Assembly (NCBI GenBank): GCA_040954595.2
Contig: CM082579.2
Coordinates: 1,488,001 to 1,552,000, forward strand
Origin: Balanoglossus misakiensis
Taxonomy: Eukaryota > Hemichordata
Length of the DNA stretch: 64,000 bases
Direction of reading: 5' to 3'
Both the position numbers and the translations under genes were made by a program. A model generated the notes under the pieces. The model saw only the letters and a list, made by a program, of their open reading frames with translations, made no database searches and was not told the origin of the DNA. Shown here piece after piece: positions 13,201 through 26,700 of this stretch. Every line of letters starts with the position of its first letter. The first letter of the stretch is position 1.

Positions 13201-13984
13201 AGAGATGGAAAGCAATATTTTCTTTTGAAAGCGAATAAAGAAATGATTTGTAGATTGACATGTGCTTCATTTGTGATACAGTGTAGTGGAATTCGGTGTT
13301 CAACAGTTACTCTGGAAACATATGGTCGCACATTATTATAATAGCAAGTCTTACCAAGAATGTTCAATAATTAGAAAGGGAGATTTTCTCTTAAAATTAT
13401 GAGAAAGAACGCTTTGATAGTTCTTATCAATGGCGCCCTCTAGAAATTGCCAAGCTTATTCGGATCGATGCAGATGCTACAGGGCTGTGCAAGAAGCATG
13501 ACCGGCTAAGAAAGACGCCCTCACGTGACACTGAGAGAAAATCGACCATTAAATCCGGCGGGTGGAGGACCCCCTTTAACCCCGCTTTATCCATCCTCAT
13601 TATCAACAAATTTCGCAAAACTGGTGGTTATCAACTACACGGATCGTGAGATAGATGACTGAGGCTAACCTCTGTCAGCGGTAAGAGGGGCCGAATGAAT
13701 TCGCTCTCTACTGACAATTGCTTCAAATATGATTAGGAAGCTCATCCGTGACGAAGTCCTGTCGCTTCACTATCAGATCAATGATTGAGAATATTGATGT
13801 ATTTTCAAGAAATCCATTGCCTGTGTCTGCGATGAGAGCAAACGAAAGTCTCCTGCAAAGGCCAGATTTCTATTATTAATGGAAATGCTATGAAAGCCGC
13901 TGTAGCACGGTGTATAATTGAGAGATATCTCTAAGTACCTTGTAGCCATGACAACGTTTCAATAACAGGGCGGATTATGAATAT

Positions 13985-14179
13985 TCATTAGACGCGAGCT
14001 GAGAAGGATACGTGGTTGAAATCGGCTTTCGACGAGGTAACCAATTTACTGTCGCTTTCGCGTATATTTCCTCCTGAGTCTGCAGTGACTGGTCAGTGTC
14101 GGGCGGCAAATTCGTCCCGGATATTTCGATCAGCGAACAAATGACGCCGGCTTTTTGTCAACACAAGAAAGAGACACAG
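13985..14179 (+). other. Possible non-coding first exon of TRPC
   Basis: A strong donor, ACACAG|gtaagt, ends at 14179. The upstream sequence contains an initiator-like TCAGTG and, about 150-230 bp upstream, an X-box (13942-13955). The TRPC start codon lies 32 bp inside an exon that begins at an acceptor (20669-20670), so an upstream untranslated exon must exist; this is the best candidate I saw. The left boundary is a guess. Confidence 0.25.
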
Positions 14180-17100
14180 GTAAGTTGGCAACGACAGCTC
14201 CTTCTAGTTTTCTTCTCCACTCACTTCTCTGTGTTTACCCTGATGTGTCAATATCGAGAACATCAACGAGAGAAAAAACGTGTCTATCATTTATATTTTA
14301 TGACAATAGGTTTTCTTTTGCGGTCCGTTCTTAGCCGTCTACTCTGCACACGACAAAGCGTTTCAAAAAGTATACCAGGGTAAACGCACCTGGTGAGAAA
14401 TTTCTGGCCATTTTTCCGGCATCCGTTTATAAGGTTGGGTCTTTCGCCGACTATGTTGGATACAAGTCTATCTATCTGTCTGTCATTTCATTCTGATTTC
14501 ATATTTTGATTGCTGCAATATTCTACACCGTTTATAATATTTTTTCATGTCGGAAAGTTTCAAATAGAGTCTTCCCCGCTCCATTATAGCCCGAACTTAG
14601 TTGATCTGTTACTGTATGAATTATTTCAAGACTATTCTATTAGTTCAATAAGTGACTGTGCCAGTGTGTCTCCCTGTTTTAAAGCTGAATCGTTTTTGCA
14701 TGTTGATGACCAAAAGTATCATCTAATCTTCGGGTTTTTGTTTTGAATTCCCGTCACTAAGCTATATTGCCTTTGAAAATGTTATTTCTATCATAGACAT
14801 GGATTGGGTTGGTCAAATTCAGGTGATTACTCGTGCGTGCAGACAGTGTCATTTTTGTCTCGTTCACACAAATAACTATTCCGTACTGGTAACGCCCGAC
14901 AAGGCGATCGGTTAATGACGATACTGCGTTTTAATTACGTGCGTTTAAAAGAAATATACGACTAGATGACACGATGATTAATTGTCTGTGCAAAACATAT
15001 ATGAATATATTTTCTAATCACTAGTTTATATATATTGAACGTCAGCGCCATTTCCCAAACGCTTGCGCTGTCCCCCCCCCCCCGTAACGAGAACAAACGA
15101 CTTAATCCTTCCTGAGAATCCACCTTTAAATCCACTCTTCACTAAAAACCAACAAAGCTTTCCAATCAATAATTTCACAGTGGCGATGGATAATTTAATG
15201 AGGAACCAGTCAGCCTTTATGTCAGGATTGTGTGAAAAGTGATAAAACCCTTCATCCGAGATGCGGGATTATTTTCTGGATGGTGTTAAACACAATGTGA
15301 GCGCAGCATGACTGGTTAATCGGGCACACGTGACGTAATCAACGGTTTTTCTAACTTCAGGGCCTTCTTCGTTTTCATTCATGATCGATTGATGTATCAT
15401 CGTTTTAATAGTGCCTGATTTTGTTTCAGACCTTTGAAATATGTATGATTTTAGAAAGCGATCATGTCGACATTTGATATTGATTTAAGTATCCACAGCA
15501 ACCTGAACCTACTCTTACGACACGCGGCGACTGTGTACCACCGTTTCCACCTGGCTGAAATACATATTTTCCAATCATCGATTAGATCTTGCATTCTGCC
15601 GACTAAACTCCTCGATTACACAATATAAGTCATTGTCAATAACACAGTCCCCGCGAATAAAGGCAACTCACAGTGTGCTGAATAGTTTACCCATAATGCA
15701 ATTTACTAAGTCTGATTTGACCCCTTAGCTTGAAATTTAAAACATCTCAAGGTACCTAGCATGCGCAGTAGAAATAGTAAATTGACTCGCCTTGATAAAA
15801 GACATTTTTGTCACATAAGTATATACCAATATTTTCTGGATACAACGGATATTGCTACTGAATAAATTTATTAAACTCGAAGCATGCCGGCGGGGTCTGA
15901 TTCTTGTCTACAGCACGCGGGATATCAAATTGCAAGAGCAAATCAATAAAATGCATTTGTTGAGGGAAATTTGCGATTTGGTGGTTCAGAAGGTTCAGAT
16001 TGACGAATTTTATATTCCATAAAAGTTGTGCTCAGTTTTTTTTAAAACGCTGTTGTATAAATGAATGTCAGATGAGAACGAGTGACTCGAGCAAATTCCG
16101 TCGTGATTATCACAAAAGAACAACTCCTAACGTTTGGATGGCTATGATGAATCTACTTGATCGGCTAACTTTCATTTCTGCTCTTTCGGTTTATGCGCTT
16201 AGCCTTTGCTGGTCGCTTCACTAAACAACATGCAAATATATTATATATGCCTACTTTTACGAGTATTTCCGTGTGTAACCGAACGCCTCAAATTTACAAA
16301 TCTGGGATTTATGAGCAAATTGATGGGAATTATGTCTTTTGATGGCCTGTGTAACAGGTGTTGTTTCTCAGAGTGGGATTTGATAGGACTTTAATTCATA
16401 ACATATTGAAATAACTATGAGCCATAAAACAAATCATCGGGAAATAACCACTTTCTCGTACCAACTCGTTTTGTTATTTAAAAATCATAAAATCTTCCAA
16501 ACACGCGTGAACCATCGATGGAACTGTTGCATAATACTCAAAAAAACTTATCTGGTAAAATTCAGTGTTTTTATAGAAATCAAGTGACATATTGTCCCAC
16601 TGACGGAGAGTGAAAATCTGTTTATCGGAAATCAACGGTAGAACCGGACCCGCCCGGCCGAGCAGTGCAGTGCCCAAGCTATCACGAACAGATGTTGGGC
16701 GGACAATAGAAAAGAGATACCCTAGAGATCTGAAGCCGATCAATGGATTCGTCCTCGAAAAAGTGTGATTCTTCACTTCGTGTGAGAGAAAAAAATCGTT
16801 AATTTGTTTGACAATGTCTGATGTTTCTGCTCAATCCTCCTTATCTGTTTGCGACTCAGAGCTATACGTAACTCCAAACGTCATCTTGTTTTGACATTTC
16901 GTATGTGTGAAAAGGACAAAGACGTCGATAGGGAGACATTATTTTCGCAAAAAAATGGTGTCCTTTCCATAAGGAGCTTACCACTTATCACCTTTATAGC
17001 TGCTGTTGTTATTATAATTCGGCTGATCCTGGTTAGAACTGCGATGACAAAAACATCGTCCGAGTCTAAAGTTACTACCCTACGTCCAAGTTACGTACCC

Positions 17101-17772
17101 ATATGCGATATGTGATCAATACAGACCCTCAGTGTTCCGTCAGTAATGCATCAAATTATATCATTATTCACTCTACAAGTTAAACCACTTAAACACAACA
17201 ACTGCATTAAAAGAAACAACGAGCAAATAAACTCCCTGACAGCTAATTATACGAATGCGCCGCTGTGCAAAGCATGCATGACCTACATGTTGTCATGGTA
17301 ACCAAGATAACCATTCAAACTTTTCATTCGGCCGTGCCAATTACAAAATTCCTTGTTGTGTGAGACAAGTAATTCATTGGTTTCAATCTAAAAAGAATTC
17401 AATCATACAGAATTCCATTCTCTCAGTAATTTCATTTTCCGTCTCCGACAATCTATTCATTTCATGACCCATTTAACTAACATTTGCCGCCTATTCCCTC
17501 ATTCACAGCAAAAGATACAAAGAATCGTCCTTGCGCAAGTTGCCCTCGACAAAAAAGGAAATTCATGCCTTCCTGTTCATCTATATAAAACATCACTGTA
17601 CTGACAAAAAGTGTGTGAATATTGCAACATGACAATTCAAATGAAAATGGCATTTTTCCGAGTACCAACAATACATACGTTTTAGTTTCATAAATTTTGT
17701 TATGTCTTACAGTAGTTTCATTTTTAGCCCCCGTGTTCACACAAGGACTTATGTCGTACCGATATATCTGTA

Positions 17773-17812
17773 TGTCTGTCTGTCTGACTGACTGACTGAC
17801 TGACTGACTGAC
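17773..17812. repeat. (TGTC)3(TGAC)7 tetranucleotide microsatellite
   Basis: Three TGTC units followed by seven perfect TGAC units in intergenic DNA. Confidence 0.9.
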
Positions 17813-20701
17813 AATACAATATAAAGAAAGTGATTACTCGGAGCAGGTCGATAATCACGGCACCCGTGCTCCCAACTCAGTGAAACCCGTTTCATGTAAT
17901 TTTGTTACGTGTGCCACTGAATCAATCTCAGCTTTTGTCACTTTTCGTCTTCCAATCGAAGTAAGGCTTCCCCGTTTCCTTTCCAATTCAAAACAACGTC
18001 TTCAAAATCCCACTTATCGTTCTAACTAAGCTCTTACTTCTACTTTAGTTACACCGAGAGTTTCCTGGCGATAATTCTCTATTATTGCCAGCGTGCCATC
18101 TCCCACACTCATCCTAAATTCTTCCCTCTCTCTTTTTATCCCGGTCACGCACGCTTGAACGGAAACACGCACTTAGCTGTGGGGCGTAAACGGTCACAAT
18201 AACGCCATTACCACTTTCAAGACAATTATTAAATCTGCACATACATATGCACAGGAGGATTTTGGCGCGAAATAGCGAAAGGTGTCAATTACGTGCTTTT
18301 GTCATATTCTGTGAACGTCTTTGCGAAAGGCGAACATAAATGTCGCTTTGGAAAAAATAGAGCGGGAAAAGTACGGTAGGGATTTAAAGTCAACGAAACG
18401 GTAATATGAAAAATAACTATGCTGTATACGTCTAACCAGCGGCGGCAGCTCTGAACATTGTGGGCGATTATTTTTCTAGATTCCCCCAGGTCATCCTCCA
18501 CTAAGGCCGAACTGCATGTCTTTGCCTTCTGTCGTTTTTATCAGTCACATTTTTCGAAACAAATAATGATCCTTGTTACCCCTAACAACGCCCCGAAGGA
18601 TAGAATTAAAAGAGTATATATTGTGGATATGTGCAGTGAGATAATTAGAAATGGAGTGAAAGGAAAGTCATAGAAGACTGTGAATGTCTTCGTTGCCATG
18701 GTAATTTATAGTGGGTAATCTCGCTTGGGGCCGTAGCTTGTGGCAACCAAGGTGGATACCACGTGACCCAGTTTACGCCTAAGAGATTTACTGTTAAACT
18801 GCTTCTTGTATTATTAAAGTTGGTCCAAATGTATAATGCATGATGATAATGCCACTGTGTTGCCATGTAGTTTTCATTAAAATGTAGACTCGAGAAACCC
18901 TATAACTAACATGTCTGTTTTGACAGTCATATTTTCTCCATTAGATCGGCACTATTGGCGGTTGCTAAATTACTCGATCGTCTACCTTAGTAATTCCTTT
19001 CGTCATACATGTATTAAGAATACATACAAAATATTCAATCTTAAAAATGGCTTCATTTCACAGATCTGTAAAACGCTATCGGTGTTCGCTTGGCAGACGT
19101 TACTATGACAGCATATCAACAGGTGTTAATATGAAGTTCTATTATTAACATCACATCATACGCGCGCACCAAAGGCGACATACATGTATGTCCCCATTAA
19201 TACAAGGAAGGGCATTACATATCACAACTAAGAATTAGAAGGGGCCTGCAACTGCAAAATGTTGCATAATGGCCTTCCTGGCAAAAAATTTCGGATATTA
19301 AACCTTCAAATCGACCAAGCAATCGAAGGTGTGACCATTGTACTTATATACTTTGTCATCAAGGGTATGCGGGTATGTTGGCATTTCATTTCCCTTTTTA
19401 CTGGTAGGACAGGAACTTATCTCGTTTTATGGCAGTGAAGCTGATCTGTGTCAGTCCTAAAGGACGGCTAAAGGAATAAGATCTCGAACGTGGGTGATTG
19501 ACACAGCTTTGCGATTATGTTCTGGAACGAGGATGCCGACCACGCCCTTGCCATGTTTTTCATTTTCTTAGAACTTTCATTTCCGCGCCGAACTAATATG
19601 CCGTGTTCAGTTTATTCAGCAAATGGTTAGGTATAAAATTACACTTTCTGATTCATTTGCGGCCCGACTCAATCGATATATGAAGTCGCGTTTGTGCGTT
19701 GCGGTGTGTACAGATCAAATGCGTAATAATGAAATTCTGTTTTTAATGAGAACGACCATACTGAGCACTACGCCATAGACCTACGCATGTACGTTCCTAT
19801 ACAGAGAAGTATCCATCGTCTGAAACCCCTCTCTTTGTGTGTTATAGAAGGATAATGACTTGGGCACGGTATAGGGGACATTGCAATATAGAGTTTCATT
19901 TGATCACGTACCTTATGCCAGGAGTTTCCCTTGAGCTCTTCATTGTGTCAGCCATGCATGTTTTGGGGTCCACCTCTCTCATATATGGGCGGCCTGAGTT
20001 TCACACCTGACAAGGAAATACACGTGAAATTCAGTTAATTTAAAATTAACATCATCAAAACAATACATATACATTTCTTCTCAGCTGCCCTCTTTGGTAA
20101 AACAAGGGCTTGGGCCATGGGTATTTTCTTTATTTCTCAGCAAACATGATGTAGATTGTTAATCGAAGAAAAAATCTCACTGAAAATAGACACTTTCCGT
20201 AAACTCATAAACATGCACACTGTACTATGTCAGCGCATGCTAATTTCCTGTGGAGTCAGCAATGATCGACTGTGGCTCATTAAACCATATTGTGTGCTGT
20301 ATTAATCGGCAACGCTAACAAATCCTCAAATTACACAACGACCGCCACAAACTAGAAAGAGAGTGTTCTCTATTACTGGATAATGAGCTGGGTCTACTTC
20401 CAATTGCTCTCGTCGATTTTCAAACTCAAAGGTCAATTAGAGCAAAGCAAACATTTCGAAGAAATTAAACGACACGCGAACTGCATGTACTCCATTTTAA
20501 TCACTGTTAGAAGAGGAAGAAAGAGGAGAAAAACAAATCTGAAATCTTTCGAAATTTGTGAAACGTTTCGTTACAGCGACAAGATAATTGCGGATAAACC
20601 TGTGTTAGTGTCCACTTCTACTTAGTGGAAATTTGTCTACAGTGGCCACGTAATTTTTGTTGCGTTTCAGAAGTTTGTGAGCTAAGTCATCCCTCATCGC
20701 C

Positions 20702-23700
20702 ATGATGGAGCTGTCATCATCTACGTTGGAGCTGGTACCTCCAAGCTACGCCAACAGCCCGAATTTGCCAGTGCGGGGAATCAGCTCTCAGCTGAACGCG
20801 TACACACACGCATCGAAACGCTCCCCGTCTGTCATATCGGGGATAAGCAGTATACCCCTGCAGTTGTTCAGCGAGGGAAACAGACTCACGAGCAAGGAGA
20901 GATCTTTTCTAGAAGCGGCCGAGAAAGGAGACAAGGCAACCATACAGAGATGTCTGATGTCACCAGACCCGGTCAACGTCAATGTGGCTAATATTCTCGG
21001 CCGGAGTGCGTTGCAGATGGCCGTCGACAACGAAAACATCGAAATTGTTGAAATCCTGCTTGCACAGCCGAACGTTAAAATTGGCGATGCCTTGTTGTAT
21101 GCAATCAGAGAGGGGGTGTACAAAATGGTAGAGATGATGGTGAACCACCCGAGCATCAGCCGGGAGATGCTGGGAGGAGAATGGAGCAAGATGACGAAAG
21201 GGCCAATGGAGGAAAGTAGCGATTATTCGCCGGACATATCACCGGTCATATTGGCCGCTCACTGCAATCAGTTTGAGATTCTGCAGCTTCTGTTGACCCG
21301 TGGTGCTACCATATCTCGGCCTCACACCGTCACGTGCAGTTGCGAGACATGCACGGCCAAACAGCACGAGGACAGTTTGCGTCACTCGCTGCACCGCATC
21401 AACACCTACAAGTCCCTGGCCAGCCCAGCCTGGATCTCCCTCACCAGCAGTGACCCCATCCTGTCGGCGTTCAAGCTGAGCTGGGAGCTGGAACACCTGG
21501 CCATGAGGGAGAACGAATTCAAGGACGTCTATCAGGAACTGAGCAGCCAGTGTAAAACTTACGCCGTCGATCTGTTGGATCAGTGCCGCAGCTCCGAAGA
21601 AGTCATCGCCGTGCTGAACCGAGAAAACGACCCCGAAGACGAGTACGCCGAAGATGACGTCATGGCCGGGAAAATAACACTTTCTCGACTAAAATTGGCC
21701 TTGAAGTACGAACAGAAACAGGTGGGTTGAGGCGTGAAACAGAATTATGATGTCAACCCATGCAGAGATGGAAATCACGCACTAATGACATAAAAACCTA
21801 AAACAACGTTACAATTACGTAGTTTGAGGAACGTTTGACATCACTAATGGAATTTAATTGATTGAACTTAGTTCCTAAGTGCTATTTAAATTTAACAAAT
21901 TTCTTCCTGTCCAGATATAATGAGAACAGACATGAATAGACTCTCTTATTCGTATGGTCAAAACTGAGCGCATACCATCAGGTCACCTTTGGGTAGTTGG
22001 ATTAAACTTACTCATAAAAACAAAAGTAACCCGCTAATGTCTGTTTTTTTCTTTTAGTTCGTCGCACACGCGCACACACAGCAACTTCTGACGTCGATAT
22101 GGTACGAAGGATTACCCGGTTGGCGAAAACACAACGGATTTGTCAAACTTCTCATCTGTCTGGCGGTCATCATTCTCTTGCCTTTCATGGCAATCTATTA
22201 TCTATTCTTTCCGCGAACCAAAGTAGGGCAGCTGCTCAGGACACCCTTTATGAAGTTCATGAATCACAGCATATCGTTTGGATTTTTCTTGCTCCTATTG
22301 GTGCTCGCCTCAACTGTGCGACTTCCGCCGTCCAATGATTTTTCGCCGGAGAATTACGAAGGAAGTCCACGAGGCCGGGAACCAAACGCCATTGAAATTT
22401 TAATAGCATTTTGGGTTTTCGGTGAGTATTAAGTTGATGTTATAATTAATTAATGGATGGATCGATGAATAGATGTATATACGTATGTATTCATGTAATG
22501 TAGTCATGAAAGTCTAACATTCTTCGTAGATGGATTTATATCAGTTGTCCTTAAAATCACACTACTTCAGAAATTCTTTACTATTCAACATAAAGTTGAT
22601 AACATGCCGGCGGTCTTAAAGCACTGCATTTATTTTTTATAAACCCCATATCTCTTTTTACCAATCTCGGCATTTCGTACATCCTAGGGGGTCCCAAGGT
22701 CTATGGTTGTTAACAGCTTCTTCAGTTGATTAGGAGAAGAATCGCTAAAGTCTGATATTTCTATACCGACAAGATCAGACTCGCCGAAAGTAAATCTCAT
22801 CCTCATTTATTCCCAATGGCCTTCCTGCGCTTTCGAACGGCTATTGACGTACGACAAAAGAGCGAAAAATGACCCGTAAAATTGACGGCGAGAGAAACGA
22901 ATGAGTGTGAAAATCGATCACATCCCGGGATTTAACTGCCAGCTATGAAACTGATGGGGAAATTTATCCGCTGCGGTCGATACAATAAATGCAAGATGCT
23001 TTGCCTGAAAATGTTCAAGTTAGTTCTGGGTCACAATCATTACCCGAAAAGATAGAAAGGCTGACTATATCTTACTGAAGTAGCAGTCATCAATAAAAAT
23101 TGTTTGTCATAATCCACGATAGGATCTTCTCCTTCTATATTAAGCAACTTCGCGTCCATGTGAGTTTCTTTCTGTTCAAAACCGACTTACAAATACTGTG
23201 GTTGATTTTCAGGTTTTATTTGGGGCGAGTGCAAACAACTATGGGAGGAGGGACTGAAGGCTTACATCAGACAGTGGTGGAATTGGTTAGACTTTATCAT
23301 GCTGTCGCTGTACCTCTGCACGATATCGCTGCGGTTTGCCGCCTGGTGGCTAAGAGGCTCTGGCAAATACCCGGACCTGCGAAACAGCGAACAGCAGAGA
23401 ACCAGTTGGCCCGGAGACGACCCGACTCTGATATCAGAGGGCGTGTTTGCAGTCGCTAATGTTTTTAGCTTCTTTCGTATCATTTACCTGTTCCAAGCGA
23501 ACCCGTATCTGGGACCGTTGCAGATCTCCTTGGGATGCATGCTGATTGACATTGCCAAATTCTTGTTCATATTTTTCTTGGTGTTGCTCTCGTTCGCCTG
23601 TGGACTGAACCAGCTTTACTGGTATCATGAATCGTCCATCCGTGATTCTGACGACACCTGTGACGTCAGCTCTCGACCGACCGTCTTTCTCAGGTACAGG

Positions 23701-26700
23701 CTAATCATTTCTGTAGATGTTTTATTTTGTATGTGTTTCCGCTCTTTATTTTAACCGCAGCACAAACGGTGATTCCGTTTTGATAGGGGGTCATTATGGT
23801 TCAAATCAGACTTTTTTACCATTCATTACACAAAATTGAAACAAAGAGAATCTTTACCTTAATGAACTTCTGCCACGCATCTGGCAAGTGTTGTCAGGTG
23901 TAATGTTGGTGTTGCCTGTAAAAAATGAAGTATCTTGGTTATCATCCAAAAAAATCCCACTGTGACTATGACCCAAAAACTGGCTGGATAATTTGCCAGT
24001 TTGTTATCGAAATAATTTGACATAGCCTAAAGTAACACCGCATTATATCTATATTGTGATCGTCAATCGAAATTCAATGTTCTAAGTTGAATGTTCTGGG
24101 TTGAAAATCAAGTGCTACTTACTGCCAAAGTGGTACTAAAATGTGTACGTAATATGCTTGAAATTTTTAAGTTTTTGAAGAATTAGAGTTTATTGCCGAA
24201 TCGCATGACATCTTAATATTACAACCCCGAGTGAACGCAAAGAAAGCACGAAAAAAGGGTGGAAAAGTATGGTTTCATTTCGCTTTAAGTTCACTGACCG
24301 CACACCTGGGTCAACAATGCTCACCTATTAATTGTGCAGCTGTGTACACCTGGTCCTTACACCACCTGTTCCGTTCATGTCATGCGCTTTTTCAGTCTGG
24401 ACAGTACGATGCAGACGTTATTCTGGGCATTGTTTGGTCTGGTGAACATTGATGTCATCAGGCTTCAGATCCGAGGTCACCAGTACACAGAAACAGTCGG
24501 GGAGGCATTACTGGCTGCCTACCACGTGGCATCCATTATCGTATTACTTAACATGTTGATAGCTATGATGAGTAACTCCTACCAAGAAATAGAGGTATAG
24601 TCGGGCTTTAGAACAGAAGGGAAAAAATAGACCAAATGTATCATTTATTAACGTTTCGTATGTTCCACACGAGAAGACAGTATGTTGAAAGATTTTTTTA
24701 CACTGAATTGTACCAATCTTCTGCAGAGATTAGCATGAAGCGGTCGTTTGGGCTTCCAATGCGGAAGACGGACACACTCATTAAAATATGGCCAATGAGA
24801 TTAATCGTCTATCACATGGAAAAACAGACGGGAATATGATACATTTGGTCAAAAATAACTGTCCCTCTTTACATCAAGTCATTAAAAGCATTATCAGATA
24901 GAAGCTCAGACTATTAATGACTCAATCTCGAATGCGAGTGAATGGTGAATAAGACAATTGATGCTACATATCATAACAGGGACATTTAAAAAGCGTTAAT
25001 GACAAGAATTGATTATTATTAGTGGCTAAATTTTATATTATTGGAGATAATATGGATTATTTGTAAACGCCTCGTATTGTTAGGTCACCCAATAAATTAT
25101 CCTGCAAAGGCATTATTGGGAAAGAATGAATAACAAAATCTCATTTACTTAATGATTCAAGCAATTTTCTCTTGTCTGTTCATATCTATCTGATACTGGT
25201 TTTGGTGACCTGGTTACAAGTAGCTGTGAATACACAGCTCTACTGAGGCGGTGTATTAATATGACGTGTGTAAGGTCATTTTTTCCTGCTTACTGACCTT
25301 ATACATGCCATAATACATAACTCCACCAGAGATGCATGTTCACAGCTAGGTTGGCAGTGGATTATTTTACACGTGCGTGGCTGTTGTATATCACGCCCTA
25401 TGTGCTTGCTCATTAGTTTGACAGACACCTGCGTTACCTTGTTCTGGGCAGTATTCGGGATGGTGAAGCGTGATATGACCCAAATGGCTAACAACCTGGC
25501 CTTCACACAGAGCATTGGTCAACTACTGTTGCTCCTCTGGAGTATGGCGTCGGTCATTGTACTTATCAATATGCTGATAGCCATGATGAGCCAGTCGTAT
25601 CAACACATCCAGGTAGGCGTGCTTGCAGAATATCCAACCAATCTAGGGGGTCTGTTAAGACCACCTAGCACCAAGAAGCGTGTCATTTAATAACCTCCGA
25701 CCTAGGGAGTTTCAAATCCAAAACTATTCTACGTTATTAAAGCTGTACTGACTCTCTTTTCTTTAACGTAATAGTTCAATGAAGAGGGCCTGTAAAGAAG
25801 TTCCGTAAAGCATTGAGCTAGATTACACTTTCTAGGCAGATTTTCTGGGGGAAAAATGAAAGTCCTTTGGCCCTTTACAATCATTGGCTAAATAAGGTAT
25901 ACCCAGTCAATCTTTTTCCCCAAAAGGCTTAAGGGTATTCGTTATCTTGTTTTGAAGATAACCAAGTCTCCACTGTTTCGGTTTCCTCCATAAATTTTGC
26001 GGCAATTTGCCAGAAGGAAAATGTGAATGCACTTGTTCAAGAGTACATTATTTATGGACAATAAAGTAGACAACTAGATCGATCCATTTCCTGACATGAC
26101 ACTTCATTGTCGATATTGTTAATTACTTCAGTATTGTTAATTGCTGAATTTTTCTTTTGATGAGCTGACAGAAATAAGAGTCAGTAAAGCTTTAAGTGGA
26201 CACAAACAATGGCACCACCCAGGGTATTATGTTAAGCATCAGTTTCCCTTGAGATGTTTGACTCAAGGAAAAATATCATATTGCAAAAAAATGAACATTT
26301 ATGACAAGTTTAAGACAATGACAAAAGGAGGCATATTCTGCAAGCACACCTATTACTATCTGGAGCTCGAACCCAGGGTTTGTCAATGTTTATGTTCCTT
26401 GTCTTGTACCATAATGTATCTCTTGTTATGAAAAGTGTGCATGCTCTTATTTTGTGTTATGTTTTATATTTAATAACTGTAATGTAGTGCTCCACAATTC
26501 AATATTTGACGTGACTTTTTGTAATAAAAAGAATAAAGAATGCTGCATAAATTATAGATGGCCACTTACCTCATTATATATCCACAGGACACGGCAATCT
26601 AAAAATCTGTTGCACTGTTAAAGCAATGATCTTAAAATCACAAAACATATATTTATCATTATATGTAAACATTTTGTTAAGACAACTACCTCTATACCCT

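Larger units (their letters stand above)
10295..20670. other. Intergenic / TRPC 5' flanking region
   Basis: About 10 kb with no recognisable protein-coding exon on either strand. Contents I can name: a poly-C run (15072-15083), a (TGTC)n(TGAC)7 microsatellite (about 17773-17812), RFX-like X-box motifs (13942-13955 and 17289-17302) and a possible non-coding first exon with a consensus donor at 14179. Frames such as 16474-16776 (-) show no domain, splice context or family resemblance. Confidence 0.6.

Noticed and set aside
16474-16776. 100-codon frame (-) in the intergenic region
   Set aside because: No domain, no splice support and no sign of coding bias.
20788-21496. Long minus-strand frames opposite TRPC exon 1
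   Set aside because: They mirror the well-supported ankyrin exon and have no domain of their own.
24396-25612. Second TRPC pore exon as assembly duplication or pseudogene fragment
   Set aside because: The copies are only about half identical in protein, both are intact with matched phases and valid splice sites, and intron flanks are not duplicated.
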